Below are positions 23,751 to 36,540 of a DNA stretch of 64,000 bases, in pieces (the first letter of the stretch is position 1; each line of letters opens with the position of its first letter). The notes under the pieces were generated by a model. That model was not told the origin of the DNA. It searched no databases and saw only the letters and a list, made by a program, of their open reading frames with translations. Source of the stretch: Cucumis sativus (lineage: Eukaryota > Streptophyta > Magnoliopsida > Cucurbitales > Cucurbitaceae); the NCBI RefSeq assembly GCF_000004075.3, contig NC_026655.2, positions 28,691,489 to 28,755,488 of the forward strand. Reading direction: 5' to 3'. Made by a program: the position numbers and the translations under genes.

Positions 23751-26700
23751 CTTCACATTCTCATTTTGTACGTGCCTCCCTCATACTCTCAGTTTTTATA
23801 TTTTAATATTAGTTTTGAAATGTCAAATTATAATATATCTTAAATTATACATATTTTTACTATATTTTGTCTTTGGTATAATCTCTGTGTCTCGTCTTTA
23901 TAATCCCAAGGTCTTGGGTTTAAATCCTATCTACAATAGAGCCCTATATATGATTTCTGAAAAATATTTACGATCCGTATAACAAAATGAAAGTATCCAT
24001 GAAACTTGATTTTTTTTTGAAATATTTCAAATCTGCGATCTTTTTCGCAGTTTCTTTTTTCTTCAAACTGTTATTTGGTTCAAGATAATGTACCAAATAT
24101 AAAAGATTTATTTTTAAAGCTTTTTTTCAAACTGTTATTTGGTTGTTCAAAATATAAAAGTTTGTAAAAAAAGATCGTTGAGATATTTGATAGTCAAATC
24201 TAAACGATCGTGTACAAAAAAATCTTTAAAAAATTATTTAGATTTTGGTAGCCAAATTTAAACGATCAAATCTAAACGATTGTATTCCAAATATAAACGA
24301 TTATATACCAAATCTAAACGGTCGTTTGACAAATATAAACGATTGTTTTTCAAATATAACGATCTTGTACAAAAAAAATTGATTTTTTTTTTTGAAATTT
24401 TGTTACCCAAATTTAAACGATCAAATCTAAACGACCGTGTACCCAAATATCTTGAAAAAAATCATTTAGATTTGATTACCCAATCGTTTAGATTTCGCTA
24501 CCCAATTTTAAATGATCAAATGTAAATGATAGTGTATCAAAAAATTGCAACCTATAATTGTCTAGTAGGAAGATAAGTTTCAACCTATAGTAATGTTTGT
24601 CCTTGATCCCTTATTAATGGTTGTCGTAAAATTTGAGTTGCAGTAAAATTTATAAAATAAAACAAAATTAATAAATCACACAAACTCAAATTTAAGTCTA
24701 ACTTACGATGTTGTGAAATCAATACTAAGCATTAAAATGGATAAAACTCTATAAGATTTTCTAAACTAAAGTTTGGATTTTGTATATATATATATATATT
24801 GATTATTAATAGAGTAAAGGATTTGAGGAAAAATTATTGTATTGATGATAACATTTTACGTAAATTTATTAAATTATAAAAAATAAACAAATATGAAATG
24901 TATGGTCAAATACTCTACAACTTCTCCATTTTTGTTTCATATTTTTCAACTTCCTTTCAAATGCGAGTGTTTTGAAAAGGTTTCAAATCTTAACGTTCAC
25001 CATCAAACCTGCAAATTTATCAAAACTTAATGTTCACGATCAAACCCGTAAACATCTTCAATTACAAAAAAAAAAAAAAAAAATGGAATCCAATATAATC
25101 ATAGATGAAAGACGATCATGTTTCTCTACTTCTTAAGCCCCAACTATTCCCTCACAAAATCCCTTCCATTTCAATTTCGGTAGGTTCATCAAATTATTGA
25201 TTATAAAATTATTTTTTCAATTTTATAATTTTTAATAATGTTTACGTAAGGTTAATTTAGTCTTTTTACAATGTTGTAGGGTTATAATATTGAGAGGGTT
25301 ATTTAAGCCTTGTCTATAGCATTTTTAAAGTAGTTTTGGACGATGAATCAAACTTAGCCTTTGTACTTGTTTTGAGAGCTTCGTGAATTTGCAATTTATG
25401 TTTGAGTTGCATCCCAGAACATTATTCAAATAAGTCTGATCATATTATATCGTGGAGTGTTCGAATCTTGGGTGAGAAATTTGTTCTTGTACTGCTACCA
25501 ACAAGCTGCCTAAAATAAGTACATTGGAACCAAAATTTTGCTACCAACCATACAAAAAGTCTTATATTAATCAATTGCTCCAATATATATAGTTTCACTG
25601 CTTCAATGGATTCCTCCAAACTTAGTCAAAAAATAAAATCTCATTTTAGAGTATGACTAAAGAACATTTCTAAAGCAAATCAATTCACAAGTAAACAAAA
25701 ACAGAAAGTTTGTACCTAAATCAATTCACTAGTCATCCCACAAAACTTCCTACGAGACAATCCCACGAGTGAGTGATGCTAATCTTTCACATGTCATAGT
25801 GGATCTAAAATACTTCCTACCAAACAATGAACAAGGGATCGTAATGAACCAAATAATGTAACAATTTAATACATATAAACAATATATATAGAAAATAAAC
25901 ATAAAGCACTAAACTTTGACATGCTATAATGGTTCTAAAATACTTCATTCGAGTTTGAAATAATTTACAAGTAAATAAAAAACATGAAGTATTTACACTT
26001 AAAACGCTGTCATAAAGCACTCAATTCCCCCTTCCCCCAATCCCTCCGGCCCTTAATTCCCCTCATCCCTTAATTTAATTCCTCTATGTAAACTGTCCAA
26101 TAAACAGAAAGAAAATCAACAAAGAAAATCGAAAATGAAAGAAACATAAACTACAGTCCAATGATCTCATTTAGCAAATTATATAATAGGGGAGCATAAA
26201 CTACTTCTAGCATGTCAACACAAACTATATGACGTTCTTTAACATGAAGTGGAAAATTCAAGAAAGAAAAATGGTAGAATGATTATCTAGTTTAATTAAC
26301 CAGTCAAAACTAGAAAGAACCTCAAATTGAACCAAATTAATTTTATTTAACCCAAACAATTATAATGAAAACACGTGACATCATAAGGATTAATTTGTTG
26401 ATTTATGTCTTCAATTTTGATTTGAAACACATGTCAACTTTTAATTTAGTTTCAAGTTGAATTATTTGTATTTTTTCATTAATTAATCGATAAATGATGT
26501 GACAATTTGTAAATGATATGAAATTTATGATTCAATAACACGATTATCCACTTACAATGAAGTAATACAATGTTAATCCAAGAAAGACCAAATGACCAAC
26601 CCTAGCCAGTCCGAGGACTAAGTGTTCTTCAAATAAGCAGACGGAAATCATGAAAAAAGCACCCTACTTTCCAAAACGTGCATTCACACACTGAATATGG

Positions 26701-27412
26701 AAGGAAATCAGCAAATAACACTGCTGATAGAAAATCCCGATGATGAGGAAATATTATGCGGAATCCACATTTTCTATACAAACACTTTGCTATAAAAATA
26801 TCACTGATATGCAAAGACATCTCAGAAAATAAGAAGTCAAATCTTAAACAAATATTACCAACTCCACGTTATCTAGCGGGAGTTTTGGTGTATGTGTTTG
26901 GACCTTTTTGAAATATTTATAAATTTGAAAATGATCAAGTGTTTGACAATCCATTGAAATAGCTTTGAAAAAACAAGTTTATAAAATAAGTTGCGATTGG
27001 TAGAGACAGGTTTTTCTCGACTCTAATTTCTTGCTTTGTGCTTGTTATGAAATACTTGTTAGTTAGAATGGTTAGTTTTCTCAATGGATTGTTTTTTTAC
27101 AATAGGTGAGGTAGAGGGATCGAACCTTAGGTCTCAATGTTGACAGTACAAGTTCAAAATAGTTGAGCTATATGGGAAACTCAGCTAGAGGTCGATAGTA
27201 CTAGTTCAAGATAGTTGAGCTGTATTGGAGATTTATATTCACAGTTTATGTTAACTTTTGGTTACCTAATTAGTGTATTTATGTTAGAAATCAGGTAACC
27301 TAAATTTATAAAAAACAGAAATTTCTCTTCTCAATCTTCGTATTTAAAAACAAAGGGTGAAAAACAACACAAGCCTCCATACGTTAACCTCTCTATTAAG
27401 TTCTCACATTTC
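23751..27412. other. Intergenic, no gene seen
   Basis: AT-rich spacer. Contains the ACGATC repeat copy at 24000-24545, a TA tract near 24781-24800, a poly-A run near 25068-25083 and the segment 26590-26870 that is similar to 17220-17490. No gene identified; the region next to 27413 is 3' flank of the ALMT gene. Confidence 0.45.
24000..24545. repeat. Tandem 21-bp ACGATC-core repeats, copy E2
   Basis: At 24267-24370 there are five consecutive units, four of exactly 21 bp and one of 20: CAAATCTAAACGATTGTA, CAAATATAAACGATTATA and so on. Looser units extend to 24180 and 24520. The upstream 24050-24150 part has a duplicated CAAACTGTTATTTGGTT. Because 21 is a multiple of three, both strands show fake repeat proteins (YKRL/KSKR...). 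Confidence 0.75.
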
Positions 27413-30400
27413 CTACTCTGCAATTTGAATATGAGTAATGATAATGTTATGAGGAGCCTTTTGCTCTGTCGACATTACACCAGCCTGCTTCGGAGGATGT
27501 GTGGTTTTAGGCCGAGCAAGCGAAACCAAGTCATGGACAGAATCAACAATCTTCTCGACACAAGATAAACAATCAATGAGCAGATAAATCAAAGTTGTAG
27601 TTGATACCATCTTCATGTCACCATTAAAATGGCTACTCTTTAGCAAAGACATGAGTGCTTCAGCCTTCTCCTTTGCTTTTTCCGTGTGGGACTTGGCCAT
27701 GGCAGGTGGAATTATATCTCTTATTGCCATTGCTATGGAGTTTAAAGCTTTTCCTGATTCAATGCATAGTTGCAAGCAGTGCTCTTGGTATTGCCTCTGA
27801 ATTTCCAAGGGTGACTGTTGAAATAAAGGTGAATTTGTTAAGCTATATTATATAACAAACACATATTTACTGATCTCACAGTAAGTCTGAAAGAAAAAGT
27901 ATATATAAGCCACACTATCTACTAAACAATGCCGAACTTACTTGGATTGTATGAGCTTTGAGAGAGTTGAGGATTTCAAAGCGGTAGGCACATTCCCTTG
28001 ATAAGCTTCCAATCTTGTTATACTCCTTCCATGGATGCCATATTCTAAACATTCCATGAGGAGGCTCCCATCTAGCTTGGAAACACTACAACCAATTTTA
28101 TTTGAGTTAAAAAAATTGATTTATATTTTTAATTTGTTCAACAACGATCGTTTTGTTAGACTCATGTCATTTGAATTATATTTAAATCTGATTTGAACTT
28201 GTGTTCACATGTATAGTAAGATATGATGTTTCAAAGCATAATCAATTATCGTGTAAAAATCTTAACGCCTTATGGTTAGTTATTTGAAAAAAGGAATATA
28301 TTTAAAAAAGAATTAATTAGTTATTTGAAAAAAAAGGAATATATTTAAAAAGAATTAAGAAAAATGAGTGATATGAAAAGTATTTAGAGAAATGGGGTGA
28401 CAATTTTGGCCTAATGTATCTCTTCAAGCAATTTTTTTTTTTTTTAATTTCACCTTGTTCTCTTTCCCCATTAATTGCATTTTTTCTTTTCTTTTATATC
28501 TTTCCATTATTACTCACTAACTTTTATTTTATTTTATTTATTTTCTTTAAATAAATTCAGTCTTGTCTTTTCTATTTTTTTTTCATTATTACTTAATAAA
28601 TTATTAATTTTTTTTGTTCTTTTGAATGCTTTAATTAAATTTAAATTTTATATATTTGAATCATTTTTTTAAAACGGTAACAATTTAAGAATAGTAGTAT
28701 GATATTAATCCAAAATAATAAAAGAAAAAAGAAAAAAGAAAAATAAAAATTAATTACGTCAATTTTAGAAAGATCATTCCTTAAACCCTAAATTATTACA
28801 AAATTATCAAATTATCATGAACATGGTTGTTAAATCAATTTTGAAGGAAAACATGCTACTAAATTTTTTTAAAAAAAATTGTCAAATAGATTACAAAAAA
28901 TATGGAAGTGAAATAATAAATTATTAAAAAATTATATTAAAATGAAAAATTTAAAAATATAAAGTAATAAATAATAATGGTGAAAAATTAAACAATTAAA
29001 AGTACATTAACCAAAGTCGAACAAAGATCAAATTACAAATACCAAATGATATTTTAACCTAAAATAAGATAGAATGATTTCAATGTAAAAAAATTTAAAT
29101 GGATGTATTTAACGGTAATTTAAGAAAAATAAATAATACAAAAAAGAACAATTAAAAATTTATTAAGTAATATGAGAAAATTATAAAAAAGAAAAGAAAA
29201 GAAAATGTGAATTTATTTAAAACAAAAAATAACAATTAAGTAATAATGGGAAAACTAAAAAAAGAGAAAAAAAAAGTAATTGAGTAATAATGGAAAGATA
29301 TATATATATATAAAAGGAGAAAGAAAAAACACAATTAATGGGGAGAGAGAGAACAGGGTGAAATTATATATATATATAAAAAAGTATTTTTCTAAATACT
29401 TTCCATATCACCCCTTTTTTCTAATTTTTTTTAAAATATAACATTTTTTTAAAATAACCCACCTATGCTAATTGATAAAAATAATTATTTATTAATTTAA
29501 TTAAAATAACTTTTTAAATTTATTCTATGACTTGAAAAGATGAAAGATGTTAGATTTTAGATTTAACTTTTTTTTTTAATTTTTTATTTTCTAAGCGTCC
29601 ACCCAATATCAAATTTATTATTTCATTAATATATACTTTGGTTATAGGTTTTTTTTTCCAAAAAAGAAAAAATACAAAATATTTACACGGAATAAAACAA
29701 TTTTGAGAAAAGAATAAGTCCATAAACCTACAACGTGAAATAACAAAAATACCTGATATTAATCGACCACACACGAGTTCAAAAAAACTTCTAATTTAAA
29801 CAATTGTATATAATATAGTCTAAAAGATTGATTTAGATATTGCTACACGGATCGTTTAGATCGTGGTAAATGATCGTTTGAATCTATTATTTATCTATAT
29901 GAGATAGACAATGATAGTGACCAATCTCTATCAATTTGGAATAGACGACTGTGTAACAATATCTAAACGATCTATGTACATGATCTTGTACAAAATTTAA
30001 CGATCTTGTACCAAATCTAAATTATCTTTAGTACACGATCTTGTATCAAGATTATTTAGATATTGATAAACGATAATTTAGATCTTGGTAAACGATTGTT
30101 TAAATCTATCACTTATCTATTTGGGATAGATAGTGATAGTGATCTATCTCTGTCTATCTGAGATAGACGATCATCGTTTATATTTTGGCATACATGATCA
30201 TGTAGTGAAAAAAACAAAGAAGATGAGAGATGACAAAGAAGAAAGAAATTCTGAAAGAAGAAAGGAAGAAATAGTGAAAAAGGGGAATATGAAAAAGATG
30301 TGCATGAATTCGAGAATGATCATCCTAAAAAATTCAAAACTAACAAAGGCAAAAATATGAAACTTATGAAAGAACAATGGTGAGTTGATGAGTTTTTTTT

Positions 30401-33400
30401 CATTGTACGAGCTATAAATTTTTTCGCATTTTGTTCTAAAATTTACATAACCTTGGTTATACTTATTTGTTTATTATTATTATTATTATTATTATTTTAT
30501 TTAGAGAATTGATCACACCAAAATCTTAAAATAAATTTTAAAATTATTCTTCTTAACATTTTAATTATGAAATGATGATTGGGAAGCCATTTAAATGGTA
30601 TAAAATATAAATAATTATATTATAATAAATAAAAATTAATAATACAAATATTATGTTACTTGAATTAGGCTTATTTTGAAAATAATATTATGTTTAGTAT
30701 AACTAAATTATACTAATTTAGTGTTAATGAGTATTAATTAAGTATTAAATATATTGATATGAGAATAAATGAATTTTGGATACAAATAATTGTTGAAGGG
30801 GTGCGACAATTCAAGACTTTTCTTCCTACAACTCTCTTTATTACAAAAACCTAACCTCAATCCCTCTCTTTTTTTCTACCCTAATCATAACCTATAACAT
30901 TAATCTCAAGTCAACTTGTTTTAGAACAATTAAGTTAGTTGACTTGTTAACTCATACTCAAACACACGTATTACACATTCAACAAGTCCATCTTCATCAT
31001 ATACCTTTATTACATTTTTCTTTGTTGATTTTAAACAATATAACAAATCGACAAAATATTTATACTGTATAGAACAATTTCGAAAACAGAAAAAGTTCAC
31101 AGACCCACATTAGAAAATAACAAAAATGTCACGGTCAACACACAATTAATTGGCCACTCAAGTGCGTAATATATTTAATTGGTACACGGTGGTTTAGATT
31201 TGGCTACCCAAATCTAAAATCGTGTACCAATATCCCAACATTTTTTTTTCAAGATATTTTATTTTTAGTACACGATCTTGAATTTAAATAACACTTAATA
31301 AATATTGTATTAATAAAAAATAATCCCAACCGTGTACCAATATTGTATTAATAAAAAATAATACAATATTTATGATTGATTGATAACAAAAATTATAATT
31401 TCAATAATTTATAAAAAAAAATTGCAGAAGAAGAGAAGAAAGACAATTGAAGAAAAAAGAAAAATTGCAGAAGAAGAAGAAAAAAAGAAGATGGAAAAGA
31501 ATGACAAACCTAGAATATTTTTTAAAAAATTAGTCGATTTCATGGATTTTTTGATTTTGTTACAGAGTCGTAAACATTTTGGTATTTTGTTATATTTATA
31601 AAATTTAATATATATTTTTATATTTACTAAACCAATTCATTAAGATTTACAATACAATAGGGAGCGTTTGGATAAGAAGTTTGTATCTAGAGGGTAAGTT
31701 ATTTTAGTTTGAATTATAATAATATGTGTTTGAGGGATAAATTATTTTAATTTGGAAAGGAAATAATAAACACTCCAGTAAAGAATAAAGAAAAAAGATT
31801 AGTATAAAATAGAAAAAACGGTAGCAAGTAAATATTGTTGTGAATGAAAGAGTTTTGAAATAGAGCTAACTATTATACGGATGGATAATACTTATCCCAA
31901 ACACGTGTTGATTGTTAAAATATTGTTTTAGTAGTTGTAATTACTTTAAATAAACAAAAAATTTAATTATATATTTTTAATAAATGTTAGATTTAGTTAT
32001 TAAAACTTAAATTTTGTCCTAAAATGATATTTAGAATAGAGAAAAGTGGAATGAAAGTGAATTATTATGGGTTATCACTAAAATAGTAATATATAGATGT
32101 ATATAGTACTTACCAAAGCTTCCTCATTTTGTTTAGAAGAAAGGAGAGCCCTATAGCTGAGTACATCTTCTCCCCAAATAGACTCTCCTTCCAATCCACC
32201 AAAATATTCATACCCAAAACCTGCCATTTCACACGTATATAAATATCAAATAATTACACTTATGCTCCATGTTTGACTTAACTTGTTTTTTTATTTCCTT
32301 TCTTTAACTTTCAATTACATATAGTTCACCCAACTATCAAAGGGAGAGAGGTATGTAAAGAAAGTTTCTTATTATTACTCCCCCTTAATTGTAAATGACA
32401 TTTAAAGCAAACTATATATATAAACATTATCATAAATAATAATAATGGTACATATAACACCAAAATTTAATAAGAGATAAAAAAAAAACTTGCGTCCATC
32501 CACCGTTTTGGATTTCTCCTTTCTAAATTTCTCAAATTCAAAGTTACGACTGATAGCATCTATCACTTATAGATGTTTACTATCAGTGATTGTTTTTAAT
32601 TTGAGAAATGACTGTTTGACACAATTTCTTTTTTATTTTCTCATGTTGAGAGCTATCACCAATAGCCACAATTAGTGAATAGCATTGATAGTTGCTATCA
32701 GTCGTTATCATTGATTGTTGCTATAATTGTTGATACTCATAACTGCTATTAGTTGTTAACTTTCTCTATTTGTTATTGTTATGGAGAGCTTTTTTTCGGT
32801 TTTCTGAAATGGAAAGCTATCACTGATACTAATTGTCAATAGCAATTTATAGCTACTATATACAACTTGCTCTTGCTAATAGATGCTATGAGTGGTAGCT
32901 TAATTTCTATTTGAGAAATGGGCTATTAGTGATGCTTTTATCAATAACCGCCACTGAAGGATAGATTCGATATTTTAAAAAACTTTATTTGCTATTTTTG
33001 TTTGTGATATATTTTTCGTTCCTAATTTTGTGCTATTTTATATAACTTTCCTAAAAAATAAAATAGCCTTTTTTATTATTCTTAGTTGTTGATACGATAA
33101 ATGAGACAAAAGATGAAATAAGAAGGGAAAAGGCGACAATGATAAGACAATGAATGCAATCACCATAGATCTTGGCTAAAAATGTTAACCGTAGAGATGA
33201 AAAACAAAGTTTTCCTAAACCGCAGAGGCTAAACTATCGAGTTTGAAATTTCAAAGATCTAAATAAGCAAAATTTTAGGGTCTAAAAGCCCAAGTGACCT
33301 TATCTAAAATTTTCAGTTTTTCTTTCATAGATCGATATGACTGTGTATAGCGTGATTATAGTCCTACGTAATAATCTCTTCCATAAGATAAAATAATGTC

Positions 33401-35647
33401 AAGACATTGTATTTTCTTTTAAAGTAAAGATGAAGATTCACCTTCAAAGAATATCCCAAGGTTACGAATATTGGTAGAAACCAATTGATGAAGATCAGCA
33501 CCAGCCCAAACAGGTCTAACAAAGATACAAACAACCACAGCAATAAAGCCACCCATGAGAATGTTAGCAATCCTATGCCAAGCCAATTTCAAGATCTCAT
33601 CATCTCTATAACCAGACACTGCGACCATATCAAATGTCAATATGAATATCAAAAGCCCATAATCATATTTCGCCTTCAACTTGGGGAAGAATCGAAGATA
33701 TGTTGCTGTTCCACCTGAATAACAACACAGTAAATATATTGAACTTTTTCATTTGTTTAAATTGTTGAATCTAATTGAGGTTGAAACAATTAGTATAATT
33801 ATATAAATTGATTACTTACTCATTATGGATATAAAGATCCCTAGCAATATGGGATGTCCAATCTTTCCACTAATACTTGCAATGTAATGAGCTACAAATC
33901 CTAGACCTCCCGCTACTAACGTGGCTGTCGTTCTATTCAACCCTTTTCCAAGCGTTGCTCCTGTTTATTCCAAAACAACCCATCAATACGTGGGATGTAA
34001 CATCTGTTTAGTAATTAACTATACTTTGTTTTCCAAAATTATTAAAAAATTATATTTTAAACATGTTGCTTTTAGTTATTAAAATTTTAAAAGTTGACAT
34101 AGTTCTTAGCATGTAGGTAATAAATGATAAAATTGTAGGTAGAATAACTAAAAAAAGTATGTTTTCCTTTTCAAAAAAAAGAAAAACATGTTTATAAATT
34201 ATATATATATTTCCTCACTCTTTGCTTTTGTCCATATTAATTTCTATTTAATCTCCCTACATATTTACTTTTCCGAAGAGTCGACCAATACTTTATAGAT
34301 CAATTAAGTCATGGGTTGTGTTTCTATACTAGCATTTTATAATATTTGTTTCAATAAAAAAAATAATTAATAAGACCTTGGATTTTAAATTATATTATAG
34401 GACTACAATGTGTAAACTAAAATTCACTGGTTAATGATATATACTTATTAAATTCCCAAAACATGACATATTTATTATACATACATATACTATATATATA
34501 TATATATATAGTATAACTGTTGTATAAATATATACCCAACCGTTTCGTAGCATAGTTTAAGAGTTTGGATTGAAATTTGATCCAACTGCTTAAGTTATGG
34601 GTTCAAAACCTTGTAGGTGGAGAAGAAGATGAAAAGTGTTGGATAAATATTGAAATATTGAAACATCGAATATTTATATGTAGGTGGATTTTAAATTTGG
34701 TTGATTATGTAATTCTTCTATTTTGAAAGACATTCGATCGATATAGTTGGACTTCTAACTATTTGAGATGGATTTTGGATGTTATTCTTTTGACTTGTTG
34801 CTTTCTTTGTCGATCGGCTTCTATGTATGGATGTCATTTTTCTAAAACAAAACACTATGCAAATATAATTTTGAAAACTGTAAATTTCTATGCACTAACT
34901 ATTTCAAATTTTTCCGTATTTGCTCATCGTTTCTTTGGAAGGGACATGAAATTTTCAAGTAAACACTTCAAATATTAACAAATTTTTATAACATAACAAG
35001 TTATAGAAGTCATTATTTTAAAATATTGGTAGAAAGTAGATAGCAAAAGCAGAATGGTTGGGATTAGTAATGTTCTATAATAAATTTATTTTAAAGTTGA
35101 AAAAGTAATTGAACTACTTAAATTTTTTTGAAAATTTAGAAATTCAGCCTTTTTTTCCCCCACCTTTTAGTAGAGTTCTAGAATATAGGAAGAAAACAAA
35201 GGAATCAGAGGAGAAAATAATGGGAAAGCAGTTCAAGGAAGAAAAAGGCAAAGGTAAAGAGGAAGAATCATAGAAGACTACTAGTATGCCTTGGGAGGCC
35301 TTCATAGTCCTCTGAACCAAAACTCTCAACAAAATGAAGATTGAACAACTGTGTGCATTATATGCTAACTTACCAACAGAAAACTCGAAGACGACAATAA
35401 CGGTGATGATGGCCCATATCGAAGATGCGCCGAAGCTATCGTAGAGAGGTTCGAAATAGTAAAATGATGACACCATTGTGGCAGCTAATCCAAGCTTTAA
35501 AGAGTGAACTATTCTTCTCGGGTCGTCTTTGCCCACCTTCTTTGTATTGTTTACTAATTCAACCACTTTTTCTTCCACGTTACAAGCTTTGCCTTTGAAG
35601 CAACCATGGTGATCACTTGTTAATACCTCTTCAGATCCCTTCACCAT
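27413..35647 (-). CDS. ALMT: Aluminium-activated malate transporter (ALMT) family channel, gene A
   Basis: Six exons on the minus strand: 35374-35647, 33820-33960, 33442-33714, 32114-32220, 27942-28085, 27413-27814, all GT/AG and in phase. Product 446 residues. N-terminal membrane half: [15 protein letters not shown] (41-55), [20 protein letters not shown] (78-97), then further hydrophobic segments to [14 protein letters not shown] (201-214). C-terminal half: the family WEP motif (RWEPPHGMF, 270-278), HPW and [12 protein letters not shown], then a helical cytosolic domain ending QIAE. ALMTs are voltage-gated anion channels for malate, chloride or nitrate in plasma membrane or tonoplast; only some respond to aluminium. 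Sequence type resembles the ALMT2/ALMT8/ALMT10-like group, by recall. Oddities: introns 1, 3 and 4 are 1413, 1221 and 4028 nt, the latter filled with MITEs, against 442, 137 and 153 nt in gene B. Confidence 0.93.
28318..29458. repeat. Large palindromic MITE in ALMT gene A intron 4
   Basis: A ~1.14-kb imperfect palindrome. The left arm runs GTTATTTGAAAAAAAAGG..., GATATGAAAAGTATTTAG, AATTTCACCTTGTTCTC, CCCCATTAATTG. The same blocks occur in reverse complement on the right: CAATTAATGGGG (29331), GAACAGGGTGAAATT (29352), CTAAATACTTTCCATATC (29392) and up to 29458. Arms are about 350-450 bp each with a diverged AT-rich centre. The outermost left ~41 bp is tandemly duplicated (28276-28316). No coding capacity; transcribed RNA could fold into a long hairpin. 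Confidence 0.8.
29666..30400 (+). repeat. ACGATC-repeat element, copy E3 (ALMT gene A intron 4)
   Basis: Left module ACAAAATATTTACACGGAAT...TAAGTCCATAAACC (29676-29730), then degenerate GATCTTGTACCAAATCTAA units mixed with TCTATCTGAGATAGAC palindromes (29800-30170), then a purine-rich GAAGAAAGAAATTC module (30200-30360). Same module order as E1 and E4. Confidence 0.6.
31036..31603 (+). repeat. ACGATC-repeat element, copy E4 (ALMT gene A intron 4)
   Basis: The most complete small copy. Left end AATATAACAAATCGAC (31038) matches the reverse complement of the right end (TTTTGTTATATTTATAAA, 31583-31600), giving a terminal inverted repeat of about 28 bp with mismatches. Between them are the AAAAAGTTCACAGACCC module, a few CGTGTACCAATA units and a GAAGAAGAGAAGAAAG purine module. 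This copy argues that the family is a DNA-transposon derivative (MITE). Confidence 0.6.
32540..33060. repeat. MITE-like sequence with TATCACTGATAG palindromes (ALMT gene A intron 3)
   Basis: Many short units of the type CTATCACTTATAG, CTATCAGTGAT, GCTATCACTGATA and GCTATCACCAATAG spread over ~450 bp, with a TGCTATTTTATATAAC end near 33033. The same palindromic core occurs in smaller MITEs at 41485 and 54915. It explains why this intron is about nine times longer than in gene B. Confidence 0.5.
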
Positions 35648-36540
35648 TATAATCTTAGAAGGATATAGATAGGGAGATTTTGGAGTTTTAGTGGTTTGGA
35701 AGTGGGTTTTATGGTTACGTTTTCATTCTTTGGTTTTATAGGTAAATGTTTTTGATGTGTGTTAATTCTAATAACCCTTTGACTTAGGTTTAAAATTTTA
35801 TTGCCTTTTGATAGTTTAATTTCACTAACGCTCATGTGATGGTATGAATTTAACAATCACATTTGTTTCAACTCTCTTTAATAATTGTGACAACATCATT
35901 TGTTTCAACACTTTTTGTTAGATTTTTTGTGGGCCCTTATTCAAAAATCGATAAAATATTTGTTCAGAGTAATTTTGTCCGTGTTTGAAGTTAATATTTT
36001 ATTAAGAGAATATATTTTATATAAAATATATTCTTTTAATCTATGTAGAGCAGATCTAATTATATTAGTGTCTATAATTGATTTCCTCTACATAATACTA
36101 ATCCATAGAGCCTCATTGGTTTAATTATCTTATCTCAAGATATTATAAAGGAACGACTTTATGAATCTTATTTGCTTTTATTTGTGGAACAAGAGAGGAT
36201 ATTGGAATGATATATAATCATCTTTATTTGATTTTTTTGTATGTGCAAAGAAAGAAAATCTTCAATTTTGTTATGGTGGAAAACTTGTGAAGCAAGAAAA
36301 GAAGAAGTATTAAGTATGTAATCAAAATTTATTGAAATAAATCAACTGTGTTCTTTGAAGAACACCTATCTCAACGTTAGCATGAAGATCGAAAAATTGA
36401 TTGTGTTGAAGAAGTATTAATGCTTAATCAGATAATTAATGAGATGCTTGATTAAGAAGGAGATCTTCCCGGCAATAATTCCTTAATTAGATGATTGATG
36501 AGATATATTATTGAGGGGAAATTTTTATCTAATTAAACTA
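35648..36540. other. Upstream flank of ALMT gene A and spacer
   Basis: Presumed promoter of gene A reads leftward from here; no decisive TATA box was chosen. The rest is AT-rich with no gene seen. Confidence 0.4.

Noticed and set aside
24267-24370. Regular repeats that might suggest a CRISPR array
   Set aside because: The units are contiguous with no spacers, diverge from one another, and lie in a plant nuclear genome.
24258-24525. Repeat proteins on both strands (YKRL/KSKR pattern)
   Set aside because: They are translations of 21-bp tandem repeats, which stay open in several frames.
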